Below are positions 44,655-56,100 of a stretch of DNA of 64,000 nucleotides, piece by piece. Position numbers and translations under genes: made by a program. The notes beneath the pieces are model-generated. The model was given only the letters and a program-made list of their open reading frames with translations. It was not told the origin of the DNA and ran no database searches. Positions within the stretch are counted from its first letter, which is position 1; each line of letters begins with the position of its first letter. Location of the stretch: assembly GCA_021292105.1 (NCBI GenBank), contig CM037865.1, positions 22,423,928 through 22,487,927 on the forward strand, given 5' to 3'. This DNA comes from Anadara kagoshimensis. Taxonomy: Eukaryota > Mollusca > Bivalvia > Arcoida > Arcidae.

Positions 44655-44835
44655 ATGCTCCACCTGGAACAGACATTACGATCCGACACAAACATGCCGG
44701 TCCATGTTCAAATCACAATCAACAAGCGCAAGGTAAAAAATGGCAAATTTAGCGAAACATGTGAATGTCCACCAGGAAAGTGGGGCCATGTGCTCAGGAA
44801 AGGTCACAGTAAGCATCTCCTGATTAGGTAGCTAC
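44655..44835 (+). pseudogene. Possible SWIM-type zinc-finger fragment
   Basis: A plus-strand frame reads MPVHVQITINKRKVKNGKFS then ETCECPPGKWGHVLRKGHSK before a stop. CxCPxGKWG is the start of a SWIM finger as found in some transposase-linked proteins; the second metal pair is not clear. No exon borders. Low-confidence relic of a mobile element. Confidence 0.3.
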
Positions 44836-44915
44836 ATCCACTAGTGTAAAAGCAAAATTGAGAATGAAAGAACCATGGAACTATGGGATGTCAAATATAT
44901 CCAGGACAACCAAAG

Positions 44916-45250
44916 AGTTGAGTAATGGTGTTTAACGTCCCAGCCAAGAATATTTCACTTATTTTGAGATGTTGCCAGCTATAGGCGAAGGTGCAGAAAT
45001 TTTGCCTATGAGTTGCCCTGATGGCATTACACAGCAGGGTTCTTTATCGTGCCAAGCCCACTGTGACGCAGGACCTCATTTATTTAAAGCTCCCATCCAA
45101 AAGAACCGTGACTTTCATTTTGTAATGCTGAGTGCTTGGCAAAAGAACAGTCACTATCCACTTTCAAGTCTTGAGTCGGACCCGGTTGGGGCTCAAGCTC
45201 ACAACCTCCAACTTAAGGAGCAAGCACTCTATCAACTGAGCTACTGCAGT
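44916..45250 (-). mobile_element. Full-length SINE-A with 13-bp target duplication
   Basis: AGGACAACCAAAG (44903-44915) and AGGACAACCTAAG (45251-45263) flank it. It starts GAGTTGAGTAATGGTGTTTA (tail, reversed) and ends CTATCAACTGAGCTACTGCA (head, reversed). Confidence 0.85.
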
Positions 45251-45743
45251 AGGACAACCTAAGATAGAGATATCGTATGTACATAAGACCAGAAAGATGT
45301 TTTGAATGATACCAAATATCAAAGAAAATACCATGCATGCACAGGTTCTGTAGTACAAAAAAGCAAATACACATCCCTTTGAACAAAACTAAGCAAACAT
45401 TGTCTACATAAAAACAAACTGATATAACATTTGAATAATGGATTTCGAGATTCCAGTCATGCTGTCTGATGTCTGATTAAATCAACAAATAACAACACAA
45501 CGTACATAATTTGCATTGACTTTTTTAATTAATCTCAAACCAAAGTAAAAACTATACTAAAAAATCTATATCAATTACAACTTCAGGTACGTTTATGTAT
45601 AATGATGCAACTGAAGATCAAACAGGAGTTTTATAATTCAAGTTAATTTGCATTTTTGTTTGTTTGTTTGTTGTTTATCTGTGACATCTTGAGGAGTCCC
45701 ATCAGAATGTAAGAATACAACTTTACAAAGATGCTTTTACATA

Positions 45744-45922
45744 CAGTCCAACCTGCCTTAAAGACCACCTCTATATAAGGGCCACCTGCTTATAAAGGCC
45801 AGTCAAATTTTATCCCAATTGCTCTTTACTCATATTATTTGAACCTGTATATAAACGCCACCTGCCTATAAAGGTCACTTTTACTGGTTCCCTTGGGTGA
45901 CCCTTATATACAGGCTTGACTG
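45744..45922 (+). mobile_element. MITE-P2 copy
   Basis: TA CAGTCCAACCTGCCTTAAAG; right end ATACAGGCTTGACTG TA. TA duplication at 45742-45743 and 45923-45924. Confidence 0.85.
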
Positions 45923-46830
45923 TATATTGATGTGGTCATGTAAGAGATGGTGGAGGAAACCAGAGTACCTAGAAAAAACTACCAAACTTCGGAAAGTGAA
46001 CTAACAAACTTTAAAACACTAGATCTGCCAAGAGTGGAAGTGGAAGGCCTCATTTAAGACAGTAAGAGCATTTTGGAGTAAATCAAAATGATGAGTTAAT
46101 ATATATTGGCAAATTCAATTTCACTTTAGGAGAAAATAGTTAACTATACATGAACAATCACATTAATTGTGTGCCAAGTGTTTGTATATAAAGGCCACCT
46201 GCCCATAAAGGCCACTTTTACTGGTTCCCTTGGGTGACCTTTATAAACAGGTTTGACTGTATATTGATCAGAGTACCCAGAAAAAAACTACCAAACTTCG
46301 GCAAGTGAACTAACAAACTTTAAAACACTAGATCTGCCAAGAGTGGAAAGTGGGATGCCTCATTAAAGACTGCAAGAGCATTTTGGAATAAATCAAAATG
46401 ATGAGTTAATATATATTGGCAAATTCAATTTCACTTTAGGAGAAAATAGTTTACTATACATGAACAATCACTTTAGTTGTGTGCGAAGTGTTTGTATATA
46501 ATGGCCACCTGCCCATAAAGGCCAATTTTACTGGTTCCCTTGGGTGACCCTTATAAACAGGCTTGACTGTATACTGATGTGGTCATGTAAGAGATGTGGA
46601 GGAAACCAGAGTACCTAGAAAAAACTACCAAACTTCAGCAAGTGAACTAACAAACTTTAAAAAACTAGATCTGCCAAGTGTGGGAAGTGGGAAGCCTCAA
46701 TAAAGACTGTTAGAGCATTTTGGAATAAATCAAAATGATGAGTTGATATATATTAGCAAACACAATTTCATTTCAGGAAGAAATAGTTAACTATACATGA
46801 ACAATCACTTTAGTTGTGTGCCAATAGGTT
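45841..46830 (+). repeat. Chimeric 310-340 bp block, three tandem copies
   Basis: Each block holds the right half of MITE-P2 (GTATATAAAGGCCACCTGCC to TTGACTGTATATTGAT), a SINE-B piece (GGAAACCAGAGTACCTAGAA) and a unique piece (AGAAAATAGTTAACTATACA). TTGACTGTATA-type landmarks at about 45917, 46254 and 46564 give periods of 337 and 310. Copies are over 90 percent alike by eye. Confidence 0.85.
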
Positions 46831-47145
46831 GTTTTCTTCAAGTTCTTCAAATGTGCCAAACGACACTGTAATCTCTCTTGTTCGGTAGTGTGGATATCAC
46901 TCTTGTAAAAATTCTCTCAGTAAAAATCACTAATGTACTAATGTCTTCTGAAATCCTCTTGGCTCCAAGTTGAGTGACTTAAAAATTTTCTATTCAAGGC
47001 CGGCATCGTAATGGCCCAATTTTCAATATCTGGATACAAGAACGATGGCGATTGCCAACTCAATATGTGATCATTACCAAATAACATTTGTGTCATTGTC
47101 ACGTGTAGAGCATTTATAAGGAAAACATTTGTCACAACATATTTG
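46825..47145 (-). pseudogene. Unidentified coding-like relic
   Basis: On the minus strand, from about 47100: MTQMLFGNDHILSWQSPSFL, then YPDIENWAITMPALNRKFLS, then TWSQEDF and a stop. In the neighbouring frames the sequence continues as SEDISTLVIFTERILQE, a stop, then EITVSFGTFEELEENN; or, in the third frame, EQERLQCRLAHLKNLKK. Base composition is more balanced than its surroundings. Product not recognised. It may be a broken retrocopy or a mobile-element fragment, or chance. Confidence 0.3.
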
Positions 47146-47275
47146 TAAACAGGAAAACATTAACTTGATGTAATGGCATATAAAACTGAATTTATGAGGT
47201 GGGACATGGCATACTAGTAAATCCTATAGGCCTGATTAGAAACAGTGGGATTAATGAACTAACTGAATGCAGTTA

Positions 47276-47460
47276 CAGTCCAACCTGCCTTAAAGGCCAC
47301 CTCTATATAAGAGCCACCTGCTTATAAAAGCCAGTAGAATTGTATCCCAATTGTTCTTTATTTATATTATTTGAACCTGCCACAGTATATAAAGGTCACC
47401 TGCCCATAAAGTCCACTTTTATTGGTTCCCTTGGGTGGCCTTTAAAGACAGGTTTGACAG
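47276..47460 (+). mobile_element. MITE-P2 copy
   Basis: TA CAGTCCAACCTGCCTTAAAG; right end GGCCTTTAAAGACAGGTTTG then ACAG TA. A SINE-A starts right after it. Confidence 0.85.
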
Positions 47461-47462
47461 TA

Positions 47463-47812
47463 TGTCCAAGTCAGGAATATTTCACTTATACTGAGACATT
47501 ACCAGATATAGGTGAAGTGACAGAATTTTTTACCTTTGTAGTGCACTTGGGGCAAATGTGCAGGGAGGGGTTTTTAGCTTGCCACATCTATCATGACATG
47601 AGGCATTGATTTTTAAGGTCTTTTCCAAAGGACCCCATGACTTTCATTTCTAAATGCCAAGTGCTTGACAAAAGAAAAATCAATATCTATTTTCATGCCC
47701 TGTTAAGGTAACACCTAATATCAAATCTTGATCAGACTAGTGAACCATGATTTGAACCTGAACTTCCCACATATGGAGTGAGCACTTTAACAACTGAGCT
47801 ACCATAGTGGTA
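47463..47812 (-). mobile_element. SINE-A copy, diverged
   Basis: Tail side CCAAGTCAGGAATATTTCAC, body CTTTCATTTCTAAATGCCAA, head side AACAACTGAGCTACCATAGT. The ATTACTCAACTC tail is lost and no target duplication is evident. Confidence 0.75.
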
Positions 47813-48092
47813 GTGTCAAATGGAGTTATTAAATAAATGATCACAGAACCAATGGCTGTTCTCTGACATCACAGTCAAAGGGAACACATTCATCCAGACA
47901 AAAAAAAAATTATAAGGTATAAATCTAATACAATTATTTCTTCCAGCCAGTTATGCCTGCTGATGTGTGATTCACACAGCAAATAAATACAAGGTGTACA
48001 TAATTTAATTAATCTGTAACAGAGGTATTTGTGATTTTCCCTGGGTACCCCAGTTTTCCTCCAGCGTATGATGTTTTATTCAAACAATATAA

Positions 48093-48455
48093 CCACTGCG
48101 GTAGCTCAGTTGGTAGAGTGCTCGCTTCTTAAGTCGGAGGTCTAAGTTCGAAACCCTGACTGGGTCTGACCCAAGACTTGAAAGTGGGTAGTAACTGTTC
48201 ATTCCCCAAGCACTTGGCATTACGAAATGAAAGTCATGGTTCTTTCGCATGGGAACTTAAAATAAACAAAGTCCCGTGTCACGGTGGGCTTGACACGATA
48301 AAGAATCCTACTGCATAATGCCTTCATACACCATACATCTTGCCATCATCGAAACGCACAGGCAAAATGTCTGCACCTTCACCTATAGCTGGCGACGTCT
48401 GGATATAAGTGAAATATTCTTGACTGGGACATTAAACACCATTACTCAACTCAAC
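48093..48455 (+). mobile_element. Full-length SINE-A, perfect 13-bp target duplication
   Basis: TCAAACAATATAA at 48080-48092 and 48456-48468. Head GGTAGCTCAGTTGGTAGAGT (perfect A box) and TAAGTTCGAAACCC (B box). Body GACCCAAGACTTGAAAGTGG; GATAAAGAATCCTACTGCAT; ATAAGTGAAATATTCTTGAC; tail ATTACTCAACTCAAC. The best copy for defining the family. Confidence 0.9.
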
Positions 48456-48829
48456 TCAAACAATATAAATGTCCAAGTTTTAGGATTCAATACAGAATCC
48501 AGTCATGCTTGAGGATGTCTGATGCAATAGATAAATGAAAAGAAAAACACTGCATACATTATCCACATTGACCTTTTTCAATTAATCTATTAAAAAATAA
48601 AAAATAAAAAGAAATCTTTATCAATTACAGCACATTTGAAGTAAGTGTGTAATGGCATGTCTGAATATCAATTGATCAGGAGTGAGTGATATAATTAAAG
48701 TCTATTTACTACAGAAGTGAGTAGGTTTAACTTCAATCATCTTAAATCATATTACATAACAGCCATAAAAGATCAGTCAAGATGAAATTTAAATAAATAC
48801 TGCAGTAATAGCCAGGGCTGTGTAAGTTA

Positions 48830-48922
48830 AAGCTGTCTTGACTAAAAATAAGATATCTTAACTAAAAGCAACTATCTTAACTAGAAGCAAGCTGTCCCAA
48901 CTAGAAGCAAGCTATCTAAATA
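48830..48922 (+). repeat. 20-bp unit, about 4.5 tandem copies
   Basis: Degenerate AACTAGAAGCAAGCTATCTT units; the last two are best conserved. Confidence 0.75.
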
Positions 48923-49085
48923 GTTACAGATGTGTAACACCAAATTTGTAAACCAATTTTTGTGTGCGATTCATTTTTGCATGTTTTGCAAGGACAATAT
49001 AAATGTAAACATAGCACTGCCGTGCTGCTGTACGGCGTAGTTGGGAAAATGGTGCTGGAGTAGGACTATGAATATAACCAAAACC

Positions 49086-49120
49086 ACCCCCCCTCCCCCC
49101 CCCCCCCCCCAGGGGGAGGG
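49086..49120 (+). repeat. Poly(C) tract with short inverted G-run
   Basis: About 24 C with one T, then AGGGGGAGGGG; can fold on itself. Confidence 0.9.
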
Positions 49121-49269
49121 GTCGATGGAAGCATAGTTAGACGGATGGTGTTTTTTAAAAAGGATAAAATGTACCAAACCATGTATTGCTCAGTAAAAAA
49201 CAACAGAAAATAATAATTCCATAAATACATAAAAAAGACGATCAGTAATTAAAATTAAATAAAGTTTTA

Positions 49270-49440
49270 ACAATTGTACCTTCAGGATCAATCGTTGTTT
49301 GTCATTTTGGATAAAGAGAACTGAGAGTTTTTGCAAACCCGACTGCTGCTTTAAGAGGTTCATTCTAGCATTTGTATGTAACTGTATAATTTGCTGTCGA
49401 GTCTGGTTTTTTAATAAACTGCAGATTATCATTCACAATA
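49270..49440 (-). other. Candidate unassigned exon
   Basis: Minus-strand frame (MIICSLLKNQTRQQIIQLHT through FIQNDKQRLILK) followed by a possible donor GTACAA. About 105 bases further up on the minus strand is CACTTCCG (about 49540), an ETS-like site. It could be a 5' exon of the synaptotagmin or another gene; no family resemblance. Confidence 0.2.
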
Positions 49441-50632
49441 TTCCTGTTTCATGTTAATTTTACTTCCAAATCGGTAAAGTATTTAAAATCCACATTTGTA
49501 GTTTGCACATGACATTGTACGATTTATCTCCCTGTCACGGAAGTGAAATGTAATCAATAAATCAGTTTTAAAATGTGACACAATACTGCAACACCAAAGT
49601 ACTTTATTATACCCTTTAAAATAAATTCAAATTACCATAGATTTCATAAAGAATTAGTTAAATTCACCTGCCATTGCTGTTTATTTCATAAAAAATTTTG
49701 ATTTTACATCGTAGGATGCAAACTTCCTGGACTACTTTTTATTGTAATTTATGAGATCAGTTCGCCAGTTTGCACAAATTATTGGATGCATCCCGTCGCA
49801 ATATGTTACTAGATTCCGAAATATATTCCAAAAATTTATTCCAAATGTGCATATGTAACCAAATGCATTACCCGTCTCAGAATACATATCTCACAATAAA
49901 ACAGATATATTTCTTTCATGTTCATTTACCAGGCGTACTATTTCCATGCATATTCATTTCATACCATTTCATAGTAAAGAAGCCCGATCTTGGCAGAAAG
50001 CGATAGCAATCTACGCTTTCACTGTCGTGAAGGCCGTACAAAAATTAGTCGCTGTGAAGTTGTTTTTAAAAATGGTATTACCAATATTTATACCAAATAT
50101 TCAGCTATAGTCCAAATTACAAAAGTTAGTCACAAAATGGTGTTGCTAGTTAGTAGCCGGGAATAAGTACAATAAATACTGGTAAGCATTATGTTCATAG
50201 CCTCTAAGATAGCTTCAGGTTACCCAGCTCAGGTCTATACTAAAACATTTGTCCTTAACTTCACATTGCTAAAATATTTCTTGAAAGGTAAGAAAAATGT
50301 TTCCTTCCACAATATCAGAACAGCTATTAATGCCTTGAAAGCTGTGGGTAATAGCATTTATATAAGCCTTTAAATCTAAGATATCTCAATGACTTTGTTA
50401 CAGTTTTATTAAGCCTTGGTAGTCAAGTGGTTTATAGTGTGTGCTTACAGTAAGAGGTCAGGGTCAGTCAAGTCGTTGGCGAGAGAACATTAGTTTCAAA
50501 GACCTGGATGGCGCAAGAGAAGGAGATTTGTGGGTTTCAAACCCCATATATAAAACTTAAAATTTGAGATACTGCTTCTTCGTCTGGTATGTAGGAATAG
50601 AAGACAAAATACAATCTAATATTAGCCTTAAT
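49441..50632. other. No feature recognised
   Basis: Mostly single-copy-looking DNA with more CpG than the surroundings (49500-50160). Short plus-strand frames here do not resemble known proteins. 50400-50520 contains a SINE-like AGCCTTGGTAGTCAAGTGG head. Confidence 0.3.
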
Positions 50633-50728
50633 GACCACTTTTATATGTAAGGGCAACCTTCTTTCAAAGGCCAGTAAAATTGTATCCAAATTTCAATTGA
50701 GTGGCTTTTATAGACAGGTTTAGCTGTA
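50633..50728 (+). mobile_element. MITE-P2 with internal deletion
   Basis: CCTTAATGACCACTTTTATA, CAAAGGCCAGTAAAATTGTA, then TGGCTTTTATAGACAGGTTT then AGCTG TA. The central 80 bp are missing. Confidence 0.7.
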
Positions 50729-50950
50729 TTGACTGGTTCACCTGTTGCCAGTACGTGCAAAAAATGCTAAAACTACATTTGAAGACAAAATACCTTGACA
50801 TAAATAGTATGGTTACCTTGTTTGCAATCTGAGTAACATACCACTTGCATAGACTTAAAATCACTGAGTACTCAAGTACTGAATTTGATATCCTATATCA
50901 GTTTTCAGATCCAGTATTCAAGTACTCATTGACATCCCTAATTTTAGATA

Positions 50951-51137
50951 CAGTTAAATCTGATTATAATGCCCCTCAATAACTTTGCCTTCTCGTTTAT
51001 TGCCACACTATTTTAAAGTCCCAAAATCCATTTTGTTTATGTTTTTCTTTATATGCCTCCCCCAATTTTTTGCTAAACCCTTTTATTACACCAAAATTTG
51101 ACTGAACAAATGGTGGAGATGAATTTAGGTTTTACTG
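50951..51137. mobile_element. MITE-P1 copy
   Basis: TA CAGTTAAATCTGATTATAAT on the left; GATGAATTTAGGTTTTACTG on the right, where the flanking TA is mutated to TT. Confidence 0.75.
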
Positions 51138-51167
51138 TTTATCTACAGTATTATCAAATGCAATTTG

Positions 51168-51530
51168 AGGCCGAGGTGGCCTAATGGATAAGACCACAGT
51201 CTTTAAATCTAGGGTCTCTTACCGCTGTGAGTTCAAGTCCCGATCAGATCACATGTGGGAAAGTGTAAAGCAGGTATCCGTATAATGGACTGGGGGAGTG
51301 TTACGCTTGTCTGTGGCATACTGACTCTGTGAGCTAGCATGTTAAAGTTGTCCTGAGTGTGTGCTAGTACAAGGCAGAACATACAACACACTCACACTTC
51401 ACATGCATACACAAAATTGTTCATAGATTAATCTATAGAGATTAATAAAATAGTTCTCATCATGAATAGCTGAAAAATTGCTGATGCGACTTTAAGCAAC
51501 ATTTAACCAATCAACCAATCAAATGCAATA
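51168..51530 (+). mobile_element. SINE-C copy
   Basis: Head GGCCGAGGTGGCCTAATGGA, B box GAGTTCAAGTCCCG, then CACATGTGGGAAAGTGTAAA, GTCTGTGGCATACTGACTCT, CACTTCACATGCATACACAA, tail TGCTGATGCGACTTTAAGCA. Shares its whole layout with 59425-59790. Confidence 0.8.
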
Positions 51531-52852
51531 TGTCATATGGAATGAGTCACACATATGTTATCATTCAATTTTACTTTGTCAGTAATTTCCTAAGAACACA
51601 AAAAATGCCGAATCATTTGAATTCTAAATTACTGCAATATTGATGAACCTCAGATGCTTAATGATAAAACAAAATTCTCCCATCTATCTTTGTTAGTGTA
51701 AATTTTGATAAGATAATTTTCTTTATGTATGTTTTCCCATAAATTGACAATTTATTAAGTATCGCTTAATACATGATAATATCTACAAAACATGCAATCT
51801 CTGAGTTAACCTTTAAGAGACGGAAATTTACTGTCTTAGAATGGAGCTAATTCAATAAACCTAAAGACCAAACATGCAATTCTATTAATTAAGGACCCTA
51901 AAAAATATCCTGTTTACTGATTATATAGAGTTAGTTCATACAGCAACAATGGTTAGTCTAATAGCTATTCTATGAATTTGATTGCCTCCCACCAAATTCT
52001 TAAAATACCAATCAATTCCATGCTCTGAAATTGGGTGCATACATTTTTCATTTACATGCAATGTTTATAAAAAAACAACACTTTTTCAGGATTTTGATAT
52101 GCCCAAGTTAGGCACTCTGATAAATTTTCTCTAGTAAGTCACCCAGGGCTGTCCAAGGTCCCTGTTGTTCTTGGATTGTGAGAAAACTAGAATGTCCAGA
52201 AAAAATCATGGAGCTTTGACAAGTTTCTCACAAAAGGATTTGTTAATGGTGATATAAACCTTATAGGTGTATGGGGAGCTGTGATTCATAAGCTGAGACT
52301 TTAAAACCACAGCAAGAAAAAAAATCTTATAATAGCAAATAAAAACTAATACAAACAAAAACAAAAAAAATAAATAAAACGAAACACAAAAAATGTTTTA
52401 AAATGTCACTTTAAACGTAGATTTATCTAAGCTTTTAAAAGTTGTTAAAATATATTTTTTTAAACCCATCTCTCTTAAAACTGTGACAAATTTTAACACA
52501 CATTGACCTTACTCAGTATTATTATGGAAATGTTACTATCCTCTGGAGGAAATTAAAAAATTCACATTCCCGTGATTTCATCAAGATCCGCTACAAAAAA
52601 AATGAGTATTCACTTCAACTTGTCTAGAAAATGATATCAATATTGAGGCACTGATGCTGTCGCCATCTAATTTCCTGTTTAAATTGCTCAACGGAATATT
52701 CAATACAGCATGTGTCAACACCATTAAAACTGCTGGACAGATTATTCAATATCATGTATGTCAACATTTTCATCTCACCTCGGAATTTACACATAATATT
52801 TATGATCCATACACGCACAAAACTTGTTCCATTCCTGTGTATAATATACACA
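51531..52852. other. Mostly unannotated DNA; weak SINE-B piece and a coding-like patch
   Basis: 52130-52270 holds a worn SINE-B body. 52624-52790 on the minus strand reads SSSFNGVDTCCIEYSVEQFK then QEIRWRQHQCLNIDIIF with a possible acceptor CTGTCCAG before it; no family recognised, no clear donor. Confidence 0.25.
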
Positions 52853-53092
52853 TATAGGCAAACAACATTGACCTGTCCATTTGACCTTTCATTAGGAATA
52901 TTTATATAGGGGGGTCCACCTATTATGGGTAGCATTAGGATTCACAGTTAATACATGTACACATTGTCCATGATTAGTGTTCACATTATATAGATGAATA
53001 TACATGCGTGATACCTATTACTTAAATTAACCTGTCTATAATGAATATTTAAATCAAAGGTCAAGCGGACAGGTCAATGTTGTTTACCTATA
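52853..53092. mobile_element. MITE-A copy
   Basis: TATAGGCAAACAACATTGAC on the left; GACAGGTCAATGTTGTTTAC then CTATA on the right. Intact ends, no nested insert. Confidence 0.85.
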
Positions 53093-53139
53093 CATGATCA
53101 GAATACAATTGTAAATAAATATCAAAACAAACAAAGTTT

Positions 53140-53580
53140 GGTGAGCTAGTGCTCACTGAGCTTATTGAGTACACCTCTGCCTTTAACATATGTTAGAAAA
53201 GAAAGAAAATATGAACTAGATGTAGGCAGACTTGAAATTCGTACTTGCGGTACGGGACCTCATAATTAAGTCAAATAAACAAATTTCAAGTGGCTGTGAT
53301 TGGTAGTTGCTGAAAACTGTTACTAAAAATTTTCAACCATTGAACACATTCATTGAAAATTAAACTAAAACAGGAAACAGAAAGTAGATGTCTGGCAAAC
53401 TTGAAATTGTTACTTGCAGAACGGGACCTCATACTGAACTTAAATACAAAATTTCAAGTATTTGTGTTCAGTAGTTGCTGAGAAAACTGTTCCAAAAATG
53501 TTTGGATGGATGGATTGAAGCCATTTGAAGGACAGAGATAAACCAGTATACCACGGCATTGAACTGCAGGGGTATAAATA
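53140..53580 (+). repeat. Two-unit interspersed repeat (GTAGTTGCTGA type)
   Basis: GGTGAGCTAGTGCTCACTGA, then units with ACTTGAAATTCGTACTTGCG, GGTACGGGACCTCAT and GGTAGTTGCTGA-AAACTGTT, repeated at about 180-bp period, ending CAGTATACCACGGCATTGAA. From general knowledge similar repeats occur in other molluscs. Confidence 0.65.
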
Positions 53581-53611
53581 TTGTTTAAATTCTGTCATAC
53601 ATTTAATTATA

Positions 53612-53940
53612 CATTGAAACCTCGTTATAATGGAAAGCTATGCCACCTCACTTAATGCCAATTTTTTTAAGTCCAAAAATCCTTTTTTTTTCTTTATAAA
53701 CCCCCTCCTTAATTAATTGCCAAACTTCTGTATAATGCCAGTCATTGACTGAACAATTGGTATTTTACTTTAAATACCTCCCTCCTCAATTAATTGCCTT
53801 ACTTCTCTATAAGGGCTATGCTAGGCTGAACAAATGGTATTTTACTTTAAAAAACAGTCTCTCCTCAATTAATTGCCAAACTTCTATATAAGGCCTTTGC
53901 TAGACTGAACAAATGGTGGCAATGAATTGAGGTTTGACTG
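53612..53940. mobile_element. MITE-P1 with three internal tandem units
   Basis: TA CATTGAAACCTCGTTATAAT; right end AATGAATTGAGGTTTGACTG TA. CTCCTCAATTAATTGCC...AACAAATGGTATTTTAC is present about three times (period about 90). Confidence 0.75.
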
Positions 53941-54407
53941 TACATGCAAAGTATACATTTTATGACTGAATTTTAGTTGTTTCTACCATTGATGCATGAG
54001 AGTTAAAATGTCCCTTGGAGGATTTTCCATCATTTATTTATAATTTTAAAACAGTTATCAGCAGTAACATGTAAATTTTTTATGAATTAAATATGATACA
54101 TGGTAGTTTTATGGCAAATTCTGATTTGTATCTAGAATCATTGTTTAGTTGATAGCAAATCAGGACCATAAGCACAGGCGCTAGATTTGGTAAAAAAGAT
54201 TCATCCTATGTCTCTATAAAAGGATGGAGAAGACATAGGATGTTTTTTTTTTACTGTATCCTGTATCAAGCACCTGTGATCATAAGCTTTAAAAGTCAGA
54301 CTAATCAGGCCACTAAACCCATTTTGATCTTTTTTTTTTTTAGGGTTTTGTGATCTGACAGCTTCCACTATTGAATTCTTGAAATTTCAATCAAGATCCA
54401 AAGTAAA

Positions 54408-54593
54408 GGACCAGGGTCCCTATACAAAACAAGGATCACTAATCAGCCCACTAAACCCTAATTAAAGATATTGACACATGTCATTTCTGACATTTCCCCC
54501 TGAAACTTCAACAATTTATTAGCTGGCTGATTACTATTATTCAGATTAAAGCTTAAATAGGGATCCCTGCTTTGTATAGGGATGCTGGTTTCT
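54408..54593. mobile_element. Fold-back element
   Basis: GGACCAGGGTCCCTATACAA then AACAAGGATC (54408-54437) faces GGATCCCTGCTTTGTATAGG then GATGCTGGTTTC (54560-54592). Confidence 0.6.
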
Positions 54594-55119
54594 GACTTGA
54601 GATCCCGGTTGAAAGGAAATTGGGAGGTAGGACTTCCTTTTGTTCCCACATATATTGTAATTTAATTCTATGCAAAATGTTTGATAAATTTAATCATTTT
54701 TCACAGAAATCCTCAAAAATGGCTTTAATATTTTCTCTTTAGGCTTTTTCAGGCAAAATATATTTTTCAGTGGATGGTACAAATGGAAGTCTTCTCTATT
54801 AGGATTGCAGTCTAAATATGCCATGGATTCCAGATTTTCCTAGACAGACTGGATATCAGAAAATCCTATCGGGGATCCCAGTTAAATTTTCACTTGGGTA
54901 ATTATACCTTTTTCCCAATGTGATTTTATCTTTATTGACATGATTTTTTCACCAAACAAAGATTATAGACAAATGTAATATGATAATATCTGTAATGCAT
55001 TCATGGTTGTCCATTATTCTCACTACACAACAATGCTAAAATAAAATAGTGCAGAATAATGCTTTATGGACTAGCAATGCTAGGTAGCTTGAAACAATCT
55101 CAATGGGTATGAATAAAGT

Positions 55120-55215
55120 AAGGTAATGGCGTTTATCAGCCACATTCAAAACTCTTTCACTTATATCGAGGTGATCAGTTCTGGAAAGGTAGAGGAAACC
55201 TGAGTGCCTGGAAAA
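55120..55215 (-). repeat. SINE-B fragment
   Basis: GTAATGGCGTTTATCAGCCA, CTCTTTCACTTATATCGAGG, AACCTGAGTGCCTGGAAAAA. Confidence 0.55.
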
Positions 55216-56100
55216 AACAATTCACCTTCAGCATCTATTTATAAGTTGGCTTCCCTGCTGCTGTCACATCAAATTAAAATTTATCTGTGCAACAATTAAG
55301 CCACTTAGAAGATCAAAACAAGTCACAGGACTTTTAAATGACAAACAAAGACTTCTATTTATTTAACCTTGAATAAAAAAGATAATTGAAAAAACAAAAA
55401 TTAATTTTGCATATTTTTTAAAAACAAAAGTAAAGTATATTTCTAATATCACCAATCACGTGAGTGTACATTACATAATTATATGTAATTGATAATATTT
55501 AATGTGATTTTTATAGATTTTCAATTTTACAATATTCATAATTGTTTTTACACAATAATTTTATAATGATGAGTTATTTCATGAAATTATGCAATTCACT
55601 TTGGCATTTAGATTTGAAAATAAACATTATGTTGATAACAGCATAATTATTTGGTACCCATCAATAGTCTGCTTAACAATTTTTTACCAAAATAATTGTA
55701 GTGGAACCTGTCTAAATTAAACATCTTCCAGACCAAAATGTTTGGTCAGTTTTGATAGTTTTTGGTAAACACAAATTCATTTAACAAAATAATATTTATG
55801 ATATATTTGGTCCAAGGAATTCAGTTTTCAAGTTGTAAACAGGACAGATAAATTTAAAGTAAAAGAAAAATATCTATAGTATTCTAGAGATAAAAAATAG
55901 GGATTCAAGTTATACTGTAAAATATTTCACAATTTTTTTTGATATCAACAAGGACAAATCATAGCATTTAAAATCAAACTATTTTGACAAACTCCAGAGT
56001 AAATTTTCAAAATTGAAAAAAACCATTAACTGTATAATTATTTCTTGGCACAAAAAAAATAACAACTTCCAAAGTGCATCCTACTCTCAAAGTTTGAATG
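55216..56100. other. No feature recognised
   Basis: Very AT-rich. 56105-56300 is a worn SINE-A body in reverse (CAGTCAAGAATATGTCACTT, TGCAGTGCTCTTAAAGC). Confidence 0.35.

Noticed and set aside
52624..52935. 103-codon minus-strand frame as a gene
   Set aside because: Its 5' third is the terminal repeat of MITE-A; only the remaining patch is mildly coding-like, and it was noted as weak.
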